64,000 bases of DNA from an uncultured Parabacteroides sp. (GCA_934725305.1 CAKVBA010000008.1:1-64000), one strand, 5' to 3'. Positions 1 to 7,976 are shown, numbered from the stretch's first letter. Numbers and translations: made by a program. Notes: generated by a model from the letters alone, not told the origin.

Positions 1-59
1 ATCGTTCGATTTCCAACTCGTGGAATGAAAGTTGAACAATCATATACAAGACTTACATG

Positions 60-2219
60 TCACAGCCATGCCTCCTCAATGACCAGGACTTTGCGGTTCT
101 TCTTGATACGCATCTTTTGCAGGAACACGTCCATGATGATGAGTGTCACCAAGGGGAACAGGAGCGGGTCATCTTTTATGGAATCGATCTCGAAAACAAT
201 GAAGGTCTCGTCAAACAGCGAACTGTCCATGTTCTCGTTCAGCGTCTTGTCGTGGTTGCCACCTCGATAGAAGTCCTTCATCATATACCGGTAGGTGGAA
301 ATGTCTATCCCGGTTATACTGTTTTCATTGCAGATGTCGGGAATGCGCTGTACAGAGAACTCATAGAACGTGTTGAATGACAGTGATTCCACTTTCAGTT
401 CCTTTCTCCTGCGTTCTATCTCGTCTATGACAGTTTCTATCCGTGCGTTCCGTTCCGTTTCACTTTCAGCGCGGTTGCCGCTTTTATTTCGCTCGTCAAT
501 CAAAAGGCTTTTGCGCAAATCCTCCCGTTGGGGTGGAGTGAAACCATCGAAACCGTTGAAGTAGGTATCGTAATATTCGGTGATGACCTGCTCGATCAGC
601 CTGTCTTCCGTTTTGGTAACCGTCCCTTGGCTGCCTTTCCAAATCAGTAGCACGAGATTTTTCAGGAAACCTGTCTTTTCTACGTTCAATTCCTGCCTGT
701 TAATGCGGAAAGGGTTCATCGTAATCGGGCATTCCTCCGTGTAGGAGATATATTTCCCTCCAAAATACTCGCACAGTCCCTCGTATGAGTTACCGGTATC
801 TACCATTACCACATCCGTCCCTTGCTCGTGAAGCTGGCGCACAACGCTGTTCATGTGGAACGACTTGCCGCTGCCACTTGGACCCAAACAGAAAAAATTG
901 CTGTTGTCGGTCAATTTCTCCGCGCCCTCTTTTCCTGTGATGTCGATAGCCACAGGCACGCCTTGCCTGTCCGTGTAATATATCTTCAAGGGAGTTTTCT
1001 CGCTATGCAGGATGCGTTCCTTGTACATCAGACAGGCTGCCGCATCACCCAAGGTAAGGAAACGGTCATAGTCGGGATTCATACCGTAACAGTTACCCGG
1101 AAAGGAGTTGACGAACAGCTCCAACTGGTTGTAGGCTCTTTTGGAAATATGGATGCCCATCCTTGAAAACTGGTTTTCCAGATGGTTGGTGCATTTGTGG
1201 AGGTCGGTGTCCGCGGACATGGCTACTACAAGATTGTAGTGCGTATAGACCAGTTGCTTGCTTTCCCTTGCCACCACTTCCTGCACACGCTTGATGTCCT
1301 CTACCGCCATCTGGTTGCCGGGATTGGGCATACTTGCATGGCGGTTCTTCTTTTTGTCAAGCAAGGCCAGTTCTCTCTTTTGGTTGGGAATGAATATCAT
1401 TTGGTTATACACCACCGCTTCGGTGTTGGGAATACCGGACACAACCGACACCAAATCCATCGGCATACTGCTGTTATTGACCTCCACGTTGGTATAGGGA
1501 CGGATGACAGACGGCAGGCTCACGTTATCCACATCCACAAGGCTATACACCTTGCACCGTTTATCTCCCATGGAGATACATTCGTCATCCACCTTGAAGT
1601 TAGTCATGGAGACCACCTTGTCACGGAAGTTCATGGCGAAATAACGGTCAACATATTCATTGACTTCCTGCCTGTTCAGGAATCTCACCTGTACGCCGGA
1701 ATCACGCAGCTGGTCGTGAACCTTGCGTATCTTTACAAGGAAGTCTCGCCACTTCTTGCCGTCAAAAGAAAACAGACGGCTTTTCTTGATTTCCTGAGTG
1801 ATAGTCAGGTAACATTCGCTGTCGGTATAAGGTCTTCCGTTGAAGTAACGGAAATAGGATGTGGAGAGAAATTCACGGTTCTCGTCGCTCTCTTCCGTGA
1901 ATTTCTTCCGGATAAAAATATCCTGCTTGTGTATGGCATAGCCTTCTCCCAAAGTCTGGGCAATGGCGGTGAAAAGTTGCGTAAACTCATAGTAAGAGTC
2001 GATATTGGCGCAATACTTCTGTACCGGGTTCTCCAGTTTCAGCACGGCGGAATATTCTCCGGTCTTGGTATATACCACACCAATCCCGTCCGCTTCTTCC
2101 ACGGAGAAATAGATGTCCTGAAAGATGCGTTTCCGCTTGCCGCCAGTTCCAAAGGCATAGACCGACACGGCCATGCCCACGCAAAGGGCAATGAAGACTA
2201 TGAAAACATATATAATCAT
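60..2219 (-). CDS. traG: TraG-family conjugation ATPase, cut short inside Walker B
   Basis: VirB4-like ATPase that powers the mating-pair apparatus of Bacteroidetes conjugative transposons, acting at the inner membrane. It has an N-terminal membrane segment (about residues 3-23), a long middle domain, Walker A GPSGSGKS at residues 446-453, and Walker B VLVIEEAW ending at residue 718. The frame meets TGA one codon later, after 719 residues. Family members are normally about 800-850 aa and continue after EEAW with a Lys-Ala-Ile-Ala-like stretch. The C-terminal motor part is therefore missing here, and the bases beyond the break (1-70) do not resume TraG coding. It is transcribed with the small tra genes upstream, with a 98-bp gap after DUF4133. 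The break is either a disruption by inserted DNA, possibly a group II intron, or decay; only sequence left of the window can tell. Confidence 0.85.
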   Translation of the reverse strand: MIIYVFIVFIALCVGMAVSVYAFGTGGKRKRIFQDIYFSVEEADGIGVVYTKTGEYSAVLKLENPVQKYCANIDSYYEFTQLFTAIAQTLGEGYAIHKQDIFIRKKFTEESDENREFLSTSYFRYFNGRPYTDSECYLTITQEIKKSRLFSFDGKKWRDFLVKIRKVHDQLRDSGVQVRFLNRQEVNEYVDRYFAMNFRDKVVSMTNFKVDDECISMGDKRCKVYSLVDVDNVSLPSVIRPYTNVEVNNSSMPMDLVSVVSGIPNTEAVVYNQMIFIPNQKRELALLDKKKNRHASMPNPGNQMAVEDIKRVQEVVARESKQLVYTHYNLVVAMSADTDLHKCTNHLENQFSRMGIHISKRAYNQLELFVNSFPGNCYGMNPDYDRFLTLGDAAACLMYKERILHSEKTPLKIYYTDRQGVPVAIDITGKEGAEKLTDNSNFFCLGPSGSGKSFHMNSVVRQLHEQGTDVVMVDTGNSYEGLCEYFGGKYISYTEECPITMNPFRINRQELNVEKTGFLKNLVLLIWKGSQGTVTKTEDRLIEQVITEYYDTYFNGFDGFTPPQREDLRKSLLIDERNKSGNRAESETERNARIETVIDEIERRRKELKVESLSFNTFYEFSVQRIPDICNENSITGIDISTYRYMMKDFYRGGNHDKTLNENMDSSLFDETFIVFEIDSIKDDPLLFPLVTLIIMDVFLQKMRIKKNRKVLVIEEAWL

Positions 2220-2317
2220 TCGGCTGTTTACAATTAAGGGCAGGCTGACCTATTGAAAGGCCAAGCCCACCCACGTTCAACATTCAATATATCCATTCAT
2301 GGTCAAATGGTTTTCTG

Positions 2318-2614
2318 TTACATTTTCTTTGAGTAGGCATAGATGAACACCCCACGTTCCTGCCGTTTGCTGTGCAGTCCCTTGCGCTGCTTGAACAGAA
2401 TCAGTCCCACACCGCTTGTCACGGTGACGGACAGGACAATCAGGGCAAGGACGAATCCTGCTACACAGTATGCTATGATGAAGCCGACAATGGCGATGCC
2501 TATCGTGGCTGCCGCCCAATAGATGTAGCGACCCTGAATACCCATAAATTCAAGGGGACGTTGCAGCCCCTTGAACAATGGATAATCCGGATAGTGTTTC
2601 TCTTTCCCGTTCAT
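2318..2614 (-). CDS. traF: Conjugative transposon protein TraF (DUF4133)
   Basis: Small inner-membrane protein of 98 aa belonging to the DUF4133/TraF family of Bacteroidetes conjugative transposons, placed as usual directly before traG. An N-terminal cytoplasmic part with a PLFKGLQRP-like motif and a GIQGRY segment precedes two closely spaced hydrophobic helices (about residues 32-52 and 54-74). A basic tail follows with a GVFIYAYSKK end. The architecture resembles VirB3 of type IV secretion systems (family knowledge). It sits 12 bp downstream of the DUF4134 gene and is clearly in the same operon. Confidence 0.85.
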   Translation of the reverse strand: MNGKEKHYPDYPLFKGLQRPLEFMGIQGRYIYWAAATIGIAIVGFIIAYCVAGFVLALIVLSVTVTSGVGLILFKQRKGLHSKRQERGVFIYAYSKKM

Positions 2615-2626
2615 GATACCTGCGGT

Positions 2627-2989
2627 TTAGGAGAGTCCGAAGAACAGAGGAAGTGCCTGGGCTGCCGCGATAAGGAAGATACAGGCTCCGACCACCATCA
2701 TGATCTTCTTCTTGACATCCTGCTCCTCGTTGTTCATCGCGATATATACCGAGATCGCACCCACTACGGCTACCACTCCGGCAATGGCGTAACAGAGTTT
2801 CACCACGATAGGAACATACTTGGCGATTTCCTCGCTCACCTGGGTCAGTGCCGCTGTTCCGGCCGAGTAGTCTCCTGCGGTAGTCTGTGCCATCAAAGCG
2901 GTCACTCCGCACACCATCATCAGGCAGGTCATCTGCGTTTTCTTTGAAGTCGCGATCTTCTTTGCGAATCTTTTTACTTTTTCAAACAT
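2627..2989 (-). CDS. traE: Conjugative transposon protein TraE (DUF4134), copy 1
   Basis: This 120-aa protein has a basic N-terminus, a cleavable-looking signal region ending near residue 35 (ALMAQ), and two C-terminal hydrophobic helices with a short polar loop carrying NNEEQD. That layout is that of DUF4134/TraE and resembles VirB2-like pilin subunits (inference from size and topology). It belongs to the run of tra genes and is followed by DUF4133 after 12 bp. A paralogue lies immediately upstream (3041-3373) with the same two-helix layout and an equivalent NTGEDG loop, so the element carries two DUF4134 proteins. Confidence 0.85.
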   Translation of the reverse strand: MFEKVKRFAKKIATSKKTQMTCLMMVCGVTALMAQTTAGDYSAGTAALTQVSEEIAKYVPIVVKLCYAIAGVVAVVGAISVYIAMNNEEQDVKKKIMMVVGACIFLIAAAQALPLFFGLS

Positions 2990-3040
2990 GCTTATCTTGT
3001 TTTAATTGAACTTTATTGATTGTTTTACACTCGTGATTTT

Positions 3041-3373
3041 CTAAATTCGATAGCCGAAAAATGCCGGAAAGACTATTGTCGCACCGATGATGAAAAGGCA
3101 GGCTCCGACCAGCGTGAGTATGTGCTTGGTTATTCCGTCCTCGCCCGTGTTCATCTTGATATATATCTGGAATGCGGCTATGACCGCAAAACCTCCTGCA
3201 ACCGCGTAAATGATGTACTGGACATAGAGCATCATCGTCACCACATAGTCGTGCATGGAAGCCAGCGCGTCTGCTCCCCACGAGTAGTTCACGCCGCCGC
3301 TTTTAGCGAAGACGGAGCAAGGGAGCAGCGTACACAGTGCGCTTAGTATTCTTTTGCCATCGTGTCGGGTCAT
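3041..3373 (-). CDS. DUF4134 family protein, second TraE-like copy
   Basis: A 110-aa protein with a signal peptide-like N-terminus (hydrophobic stretch ending at VFAKS, about residue 25). A short exported segment with a SWGADAL motif and two hydrophobic helices split by KMNTGEDG follow. It aligns by eye with the neighbouring TraE copy and with DUF4134, so it is probably a second pilin-like or structural component. Its ATG overlaps the stop of the upstream gene as ATGA, which indicates translational coupling. Which of the two copies is the true TraE equivalent cannot be settled here. Confidence 0.75.
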   Translation of the reverse strand: MTRHDGKRILSALCTLLPCSVFAKSGGVNYSWGADALASMHDYVVTMMLYVQYIIYAVAGGFAVIAAFQIYIKMNTGEDGITKHILTLVGACLFIIGATIVFPAFFGYRI

Positions 3374-3822
3374 AGTTCATCAATTACGTTCTTGATGGTT
3401 ACACCTTCGTCCGGATGCAATTCTCCAATGCCGTTTTGAATCATCAGCTTGTACAACTCTGCGGAGTTATAAGGATTGGAGAAGGTGACCTGTGTTTCTT
3501 CCATGTTAGCCTTGACCTTGTTGTTCAGAGCCTCGATGACATCCTGTTTCGGCTTTTCGTCTGCGGAATTTGTTTCCTCCGATACACTCTGTGTCTCATC
3601 GATGTAGTGGGTCTCATACTCGTTATCACCGATATTGAATCCTTTGTCGTTCTCCACCACGCTGACGCTTTCTTCCTCGTCAAAATCGCTCACGTCAAAT
3701 TCTTCCTCTCCGGATTTTATCTTTTCTCCGTTTTTACCATAAAGGTCTCTTGCTATCATCACAGCGTAGTAGATGATGTATGCCACGGTCAGCGCAATGG
3801 CGAAGATGAAATATGCTTTCAT
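3370..3822 (-). CDS. Conjugative-element membrane-anchored acidic protein, unknown function
   Basis: First gene of the visible tra operon, 150 aa. One N-terminal transmembrane helix (residues 4-25) is followed by a very acidic, low-complexity linker (about residues 36-90). A more ordered C-terminal part with NPYNSAELYKLMIQNGIGE follows. I do not recognise the family with certainty. Position and coupling (ATGA overlap with the next gene) make a role in the mating apparatus likely. The promoter must lie in the 372-bp gap to the divergent toxin gene. Confidence 0.6.
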   Translation of the reverse strand: MKAYFIFAIALTVAYIIYYAVMIARDLYGKNGEKIKSGEEEFDVSDFDEEESVSVVENDKGFNIGDNEYETHYIDETQSVSEETNSADEKPKQDVIEALNNKVKANMEETQVTFSNPYNSAELYKLMIQNGIGELHPDEGVTIKNVIDEL

Positions 3823-4108
3823 ATCTTATAGTCTGATTTTAGAATATGATTAAAATATGAACGCAAAGGAAATACAATAATTTCATACTACGAAATATCC
3901 TTGTGAAAAGCGGCTGAATATTAAACATTATTCCGAGAAAATCTAAAATCATACTCAGTTATCATACTTTAAGCGCAATTTTAAGCTGAAAAACGAACCG
4001 GAAAGAAGCGATAATGTATTCTCTCGGAATCTTTAGTGAATGATTGACTTTACATACATAGCTTTGTGTGGCCGATATTCTCTTTATCGAAGCCTCTGGG
4101 TTTACATT

Positions 4109-4128
4109 ATTCAACGATAAAGTTGAAT
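4109..4128. promoter_or_regulatory. Inverted repeat, candidate antitoxin operator
   Basis: Perfect 7-bp inverted repeat ATTCAAC-N6-GTTGAAT just upstream of the toxin promoter. MqsA-type antitoxins bind palindromes at their own promoters, so this is a reasonable operator. That role is inference. Confidence 0.4.
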
Positions 4129-4142
4129 TTATTGGCTTTTTC

Positions 4143-4173
4143 TTGCCAAATTCAGATAAAAGCATTAACTTTG
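4143..4173 (+). promoter_or_regulatory. Promoter of the toxin-antitoxin operon
   Basis: TTG at 4143-4145, a 20-bp spacer and TAACTTTG at 4166-4173 match the Bacteroidetes -33/-7 pattern (TTTG, TAnnTTTG). Transcription would start near 4180. An AGGAG at 4187-4191 lies 3 bases before the toxin ATG, which is an unusually clear Shine-Dalgarno for this phylum. Confidence 0.6.
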
Positions 4174-4194
4174 CACTCAAAATAACAGGAGTTT

Positions 4195-4542
4195 ATGGCT
4201 ACAAAGGAAGAAGTTGAGTTGTTTCTCTCCAGATTCATTCAAAAGGTAAAAGTATTCGGCATTGTCTTTCGTGACGACAGGGGCAAGAATATGCAGACTC
4301 TTTTGGAACTGGAGATAACGCCTAAATACCGGGAAGATGTCATCATGAACCTTGACCCCGAAGATTACGTGGAAGGACCGATAGAGGATACCTTAAATAA
4401 AAAAGGAGAAATGTGGGTATTCGGGAAAGAGGTTAGCGGACGTGACATATATATAAAGATTTCAATGGGCATCAGTAATTCAAGTGCCATTTGTATCTCT
4501 TTTCACATAGCAGAATATCGTATCACATATAAATTTAAGTAA
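4195..4542 (+). CDS. MqsR-like toxin of a type II toxin-antitoxin pair
   Basis: This 115-aa protein is encoded 3 bp before an antitoxin with an HTH and a SocA/Panacea domain. The C-terminal half carries an MqsR-like pattern: EVSGRDIYIKI, then ICISFHIAEYRITYKFK, comparable with the VYLKI and IVSFKEK segments of MqsR. The middle D(P)EDYVEGP matches the LSESDFYK-like segment. MqsR is a ribosome-independent mRNA interferase that arrests growth until neutralised (family knowledge). This protein is somewhat longer than E. coli MqsR (98 aa). It lies inside the conjugative element, so a stabilisation role is plausible. The assignment rests on distant motif similarity plus gene context. Confidence 0.6.
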   Translation: MATKEEVELFLSRFIQKVKVFGIVFRDDRGKNMQTLLELEITPKYREDVIMNLDPEDYVEGPIEDTLNKKGEMWVFGKEVSGRDIYIKISMGISNSSAICISFHIAEYRITYKFK

Positions 4543-4545
4543 GTC

Positions 4546-5532
4546 ATGAAAAGTCCATTTACAGGAGGCGAAGCAGTCCTTGTCACAGAGACTCGAAAGA
4601 CTGTTTTCAGAAAAGAGGAATACGAGTACACCCACCTGTGTTATCAATGTGTCGATACGCAGGAAACATTCACGACCACGCAGGTGGATACGTTCAATAC
4701 TTCGCAGATATACAATAGTTATCGTACTGCCCATGGCATTCCTTATCCCGATGAGATAAAGGAAATACGCAGCCGTTATATGTTGTCGGCATTGAAGATG
4801 TCAAGGATTTTAGGTTTTGGCGATAACCAGTACCGTTTGTACGAGAATGGAGAAATTCCCAATGTGGCCAACGGACGAGTATTGAAAGCCATCCAGTCTC
4901 CAAAGACATTTGAGACATTTGTGGATGCGGCCAAAAACGTATTGTCTGACGATGAATACATGAAGATAAAAACACGTTTGGAAGAGTGCGAAGACCGGTC
5001 ATCCATGGACGGTTTGATACACAAACTCGTTTTCGGCGACAATATACGCAGCCGATATAATGGCTATGCCATGTTATCCATAAGCAAGTTGAAGAACGTC
5101 CTTTTGTTCTTCATTGAAAAATTCAACGGTGTGTTTGTTACCCAAATGAACAAGATTTTGTTTTATACGGATTTCCTGTCTTATCGGGAAAACGGACAAG
5201 CCATTACGGGATTGTCATTCAAAGCCATCCAATACGGTCCGGTGCCCAACAGATGGGACAGGGTGTACAGTCTGATTGATGATATTGACCAGATTGAAGT
5301 GGAGGGTAAGAACGGGAATGTGGGCAATAAACTTGTGTCGGATATGCCATGCGACATTTCAAGTTTCTCCAATGAACAGTTGTCAATACTTGAAAAGGTT
5401 TATGATACGTTCAAGAATGACAATTCTGTATCCATATCAAATAAGAGCCATGAGGAACCGGCATGGATAGACAATCAAGGAACTCACTCATTCATCGATT
5501 TCAAATATGCGTTTTCATTGAAAGCGATTTGA
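4546..5532 (+). CDS. Antitoxin: MqsA-like HTH fused to a SocA/Panacea (DUF4065) domain
   Basis: A 328-aa protein in three parts. The N-terminal 60 residues look like an MqsA zinc-finger remnant: LCYQC is present, but the first Cys pair is replaced by the SPFTGG stretch. An Xre-type helix-turn-helix follows (about residues 75-125, MSRILGFGDNQYRLYENGEIP). The C-terminal SocA/Panacea domain (about residues 170-320) has KILFYTDFLSYRENGQAITG, YGPVPNRWD and EEPAWIDN. Panacea domains neutralise very diverse toxins by direct binding (family knowledge). It should repress the shared promoter through its HTH. Confidence 0.8.
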   Translation: MKSPFTGGEAVLVTETRKTVFRKEEYEYTHLCYQCVDTQETFTTTQVDTFNTSQIYNSYRTAHGIPYPDEIKEIRSRYMLSALKMSRILGFGDNQYRLYENGEIPNVANGRVLKAIQSPKTFETFVDAAKNVLSDDEYMKIKTRLEECEDRSSMDGLIHKLVFGDNIRSRYNGYAMLSISKLKNVLLFFIEKFNGVFVTQMNKILFYTDFLSYRENGQAITGLSFKAIQYGPVPNRWDRVYSLIDDIDQIEVEGKNGNVGNKLVSDMPCDISSFSNEQLSILEKVYDTFKNDNSVSISNKSHEEPAWIDNQGTHSFIDFKYAFSLKAI

Positions 5533-5634
5533 ACGAACAAGCAAGTAAATTTATAATGAGGCGGTTATTCGAAATACTGACGGATGACCGTCTTGTTTCA
5601 TATCCTGATTGCATCAATAAGAGGAGTGTACTCA

Positions 5635-5694
5635 AAAGTACACTATAAAGTACACTACAAAGTACACCAGAAAATGCACTGCAAATTGCACTGT
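5635..5694. repeat. Five tandem 12-bp iteron-like repeats
   Basis: Five exact-length 12-bp units run head to tail, from AAAGTACACTAT and AAAGTACACTAC through AAAGTACACCAG and AAAATGCACTGC to AAATTGCACTGT. The consensus is AAAGTRCACTRY. They lie between the antitoxin stop and the primase terminator, beside the replication genes. They could be binding sites for a replication or transfer protein. Confidence 0.7.
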
Positions 5695-5704
5695 AAACAC
5701 AAAA

Positions 5705-5736
5705 CAAGAAAAGCCCTCCTTGTTAGGGAGAGCCTT
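5705..5736 (-). terminator. Intrinsic terminator of the primase transcript
   Basis: Read on the minus strand, AAGGCTCTCC and GGAGGGCTTTT form a stem of about 10 bp around a CTAACAA loop, followed by a T-rich tract. It lies 39 bp beyond the primase stop. Confidence 0.6.
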
Positions 5737-5774
5737 CCATGGGTTGTGATATACTATCAGAGGGAAGACAAAGA

Positions 5775-6662
5775 CTAACGCCTTTTACCTCTCAGATAGT
5801 CATTCAAATCTTTGTAGTTGTAGTAACTTTCGGAGTGGTCGATTACCTTTTTCCCGTAAAGTCCGGCAATAGTTTCGACTGTTTTTCGCCCGGCAAGGTC
5901 GTTATCCAGATAGCAATGGATGGCGGTGTACCGTTCCAGTTCCACAAGACACTTTTTCAGATTACTGACTGAGTTCATCACAAGAAAATCGGTAGGGCTG
6001 TCGATGCAGACATGATAGTCTCCTTTTCTATGAAGTTCTTGGTAAGACAAGAAGTCCATAAAGCCCTCGAACACGCAGACATGGTTTTGGATTATATCCT
6101 TGTTATACCTGATGACGGATATGTCTTTTCCCTTTATACATCCTTTATAATAAGGATTGCGCACCTCGTAACCGCCGGTCTTGTTTTCAAAGACTATGGC
6201 GAAATAGTGTCTTTTGCGTAGCTCATAATGAATTTCCTTGCAATATAGCCTGCCGATATTCTCGCTGATATACCGTGAACGCAGATAAGACAACAGGGCA
6301 TGGTGGCTCAGTTCTCTTACTTCCACGTTTTCCATTTCTTCCTCGATAGGACAGGGACGGATACTCCGGCTTTGTAACTGTTGAAAAGGTACGCCAATGG
6401 CATTCTCGCTGATGCGGAGCAATACCACACTTACATTGCCAGTCCGATAAAGGTGTTTCCCCAGTTCTATGATGTCACCTCCGGCAGAGAGACCAAAGTC
6501 GTACCATTCGTTCAAATTATCGTTGACCTTGAACGAGGGGGTACGTTCCTCTCGCAATGGGGAGAGGTACCAATACTGGCAGCCACGCGTATTGACCGGA
6601 GAATGTCCTATTATCCGCAGATATTCCACGAGCCGTATCTGTTTCGCTTCTTTGATATTCAT
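5775..6662 (-). CDS. Toprim-domain primase of the mobile element
   Basis: This 295-aa DnaG-like primase is of the kind carried by Bacteroidetes conjugative and mobilisable transposons. The N-terminal part (about residues 15-75) corresponds to a CHC2-type domain (SPLREERTPSF, then YDFGLSAGGDIIEL) but lacks the zinc-binding Cys/His set, apart from one Cys. The C-terminal Toprim fold carries CVFEGFMDFLSY (the conserved Glu) near residue 195 and YLDNDLAGRK (the DxD motif) near residue 250. It would prime replication of the excised or transferred strand together with the RepA-like ATPase upstream. A 210-bp gap with two hairpins separates the two genes. Confidence 0.8.
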   Translation of the reverse strand: MNIKEAKQIRLVEYLRIIGHSPVNTRGCQYWYLSPLREERTPSFKVNDNLNEWYDFGLSAGGDIIELGKHLYRTGNVSVVLLRISENAIGVPFQQLQSRSIRPCPIEEEMENVEVRELSHHALLSYLRSRYISENIGRLYCKEIHYELRKRHYFAIVFENKTGGYEVRNPYYKGCIKGKDISVIRYNKDIIQNHVCVFEGFMDFLSYQELHRKGDYHVCIDSPTDFLVMNSVSNLKKCLVELERYTAIHCYLDNDLAGRKTVETIAGLYGKKVIDHSESYYNYKDLNDYLRGKRR

Positions 6663-6683
6663 TGTCTCTTTGTGTTATCCGGT

Positions 6684-6739
6684 AAAACACTCCACGCTTT
6701 TAATATACTATATATACATGGAGCGAAGTGGAGTGTTTT
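6684..6739. repeat. Stem-loop, copy 1 of a duplicated hairpin
   Basis: Perfect 12-bp inverted repeat AAAACACTCCAC / GTGGAGTGTTTT around a 32-nt AT-rich loop, in the repA-primase gap. A second copy lies 124 bp away. Both are followed by GGACACTTTTT. Confidence 0.7.
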
Positions 6740-6807
6740 TATGGACACTTTTTGCCTTCCACAATCTTGGATAATCCAATCAGTTTCCCATTCGCGCCAT
6801 TTCAAAG

Positions 6808-6860
6808 AAACACTCCACGCTTTATATATTATATATAGGCGGAGCAAAGTGGAGTGTTTT
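6808..6860. repeat. Stem-loop, copy 2 of a duplicated hairpin
   Basis: AAACACTCCAC / GTGGAGTGTTT (11 bp) around a 30-nt AT-rich loop containing ATATATTATATATAG-like sequence. It is a near copy of the 6684-6739 hairpin, including the trailing GGACACTTTTT. The right arm lies 13 bp beyond the repA stop in transcript order. Confidence 0.7.
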
Positions 6861-6872
6861 TGCGGACACTTT

Positions 6873-7976
6873 TTATCGGTCGGGGTCAAAAATTTCCCGG
6901 TCTGTTTTATCTTCTCCATAATGATATACTTTATCCCGTTTTACAATCAGCTTCACATCGGATAACAGGAACGTTAGCATTTTAGCCACCGCACTTCGTT
7001 TCCTGATATAGCCGATACCGGCATATCCCTTAATCAAAGCGTTGATGACATTCTCATACCCTTTGATGGGTTTGCTTTGAAAAGCATTTTCCAACGCCTC
7101 CCTATGCTGTTCCATTGAAAGTTGCTCGACGCCAAGACTGCTTACAGACTTGACAGACTTTTCCGAGTGGTAATCTTCCACCATTTCAGGAAGTCCGTCT
7201 TCGTCTATTCTGAAAGCAAATGGCGGGAAGTCCTTGTCCCTTATCTGCAAGGCTCTTACCTCACTGATATTGGCATCTTTGCTGTCTTTGCTTATGACAA
7301 GTACGGTCTCTGCCTTGTTGTTCAGTTCCGTACCGATATGACCACGCACATTGTCATCCCCTTTATTCAGATGCAGTACACAATGGATGTGAATATCATA
7401 GACGGAGGACCACTTCATCAGCGTGTTTATCAGACAGACCGATTCCGAAGCGTTATTTATGTCCAGCATCATGTCTCGTATGCCATCAATGATAACCAGA
7501 CCGTAGCCATTGTTCTTGCGTAAAGCGTAATCCACAACTTGCAGACGGATCTTGGGAGAATATTCACGCAGACCGATAAAGTCAAGGTTCTCATTATCCA
7601 TAGTGGTGGGAAGCCCGGCCAGTTTCAAGATACGCTCCAGCACGTTGTGACAATGGAAACGGCTCTGTTCGGTATCAACGTATAGCACCCTACGCTTACC
7701 TTCGGGCAGTTGCGCACGGTAATTCAAGACTTTGCCATTTGCCAAAGCTGCCGCCACAATAGCGGAGATATTGAAAGTCTTCTTTGATTTCGCCTTTCCG
7801 GTAGAGGCACTAAAGTTCCCCAAGGTAGCAATGGTGGAATTGTCTATCCATATTATTTGGGGCGGTGTCTTGTAGGTGTCGGTTGCTTTAATCAGCGCAT
7901 CGTCCAAAATTTTTGAAAGATTCATTTCTTCGGTTTCATTGACCGGCAGAAAGTCATTTCTTATTTCGTTTTCCAT
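6873..7976 (-). CDS. RepA-like RecA-fold ATPase/helicase
   Basis: This 367-aa AAA/RecA-superfamily ATPase is of the type paired with primases in Bacteroidetes mobile elements. It has a Walker A-like TGKAKSKKTF (about residues 60-69), RRVLYVDTEQS (about residue 95), Walker B YGLVIIDGIRDMM (about residues 155-167), and a sensor-like HCVLHLNKGDDNVRGH (about residues 198-213). It resembles hexameric RepA/DnaB helicase cores. A C-terminal segment of about 80 residues is winged-helix-like (inference). Its start overlaps the end of the HTH gene by 23 nt, so the two are co-translated. Confidence 0.75.
   Translation of the reverse strand: MENEIRNDFLPVNETEEMNLSKILDDALIKATDTYKTPPQIIWIDNSTIATLGNFSASTGKAKSKKTFNISAIVAAALANGKVLNYRAQLPEGKRRVLYVDTEQSRFHCHNVLERILKLAGLPTTMDNENLDFIGLREYSPKIRLQVVDYALRKNNGYGLVIIDGIRDMMLDINNASESVCLINTLMKWSSVYDIHIHCVLHLNKGDDNVRGHIGTELNNKAETVLVISKDSKDANISEVRALQIRDKDFPPFAFRIDEDGLPEMVEDYHSEKSVKSVSSLGVEQLSMEQHREALENAFQSKPIKGYENVINALIKGYAGIGYIRKRSAVAKMLTFLLSDVKLIVKRDKVYHYGEDKTDREIFDPDR

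Larger units (their letters stand above)
3823..4194. other. Divergent intergenic region between tra operon and toxin-antitoxin operon
   Basis: AT-rich gap of 372 bp holding the divergent promoters. The toxin promoter and a candidate operator can be read on the plus strand. A 72-codon minus-strand frame within it (3962-4180) looks spurious because it overlaps the toxin promoter and shows no recognisable domain. Confidence 0.5.

Noticed and set aside
1..60. Definite group II intron at the TraG break
   Set aside because: The bases after the break read GTGAC rather than the usual GTGYG, and only about 60 bases are visible, so it is kept only as a hypothesis.
1182..2237. Long plus-strand frame of 351 codons opposite traG
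   Set aside because: It is antisense to a clear TraG ATPase with intact motifs and has no family resemblance of its own.
3962..4180. A 72-codon minus-strand frame upstream of the toxin gene
   Set aside because: It overlaps the toxin promoter, has no recognisable domain, and its composition looks like random AT-rich sequence.
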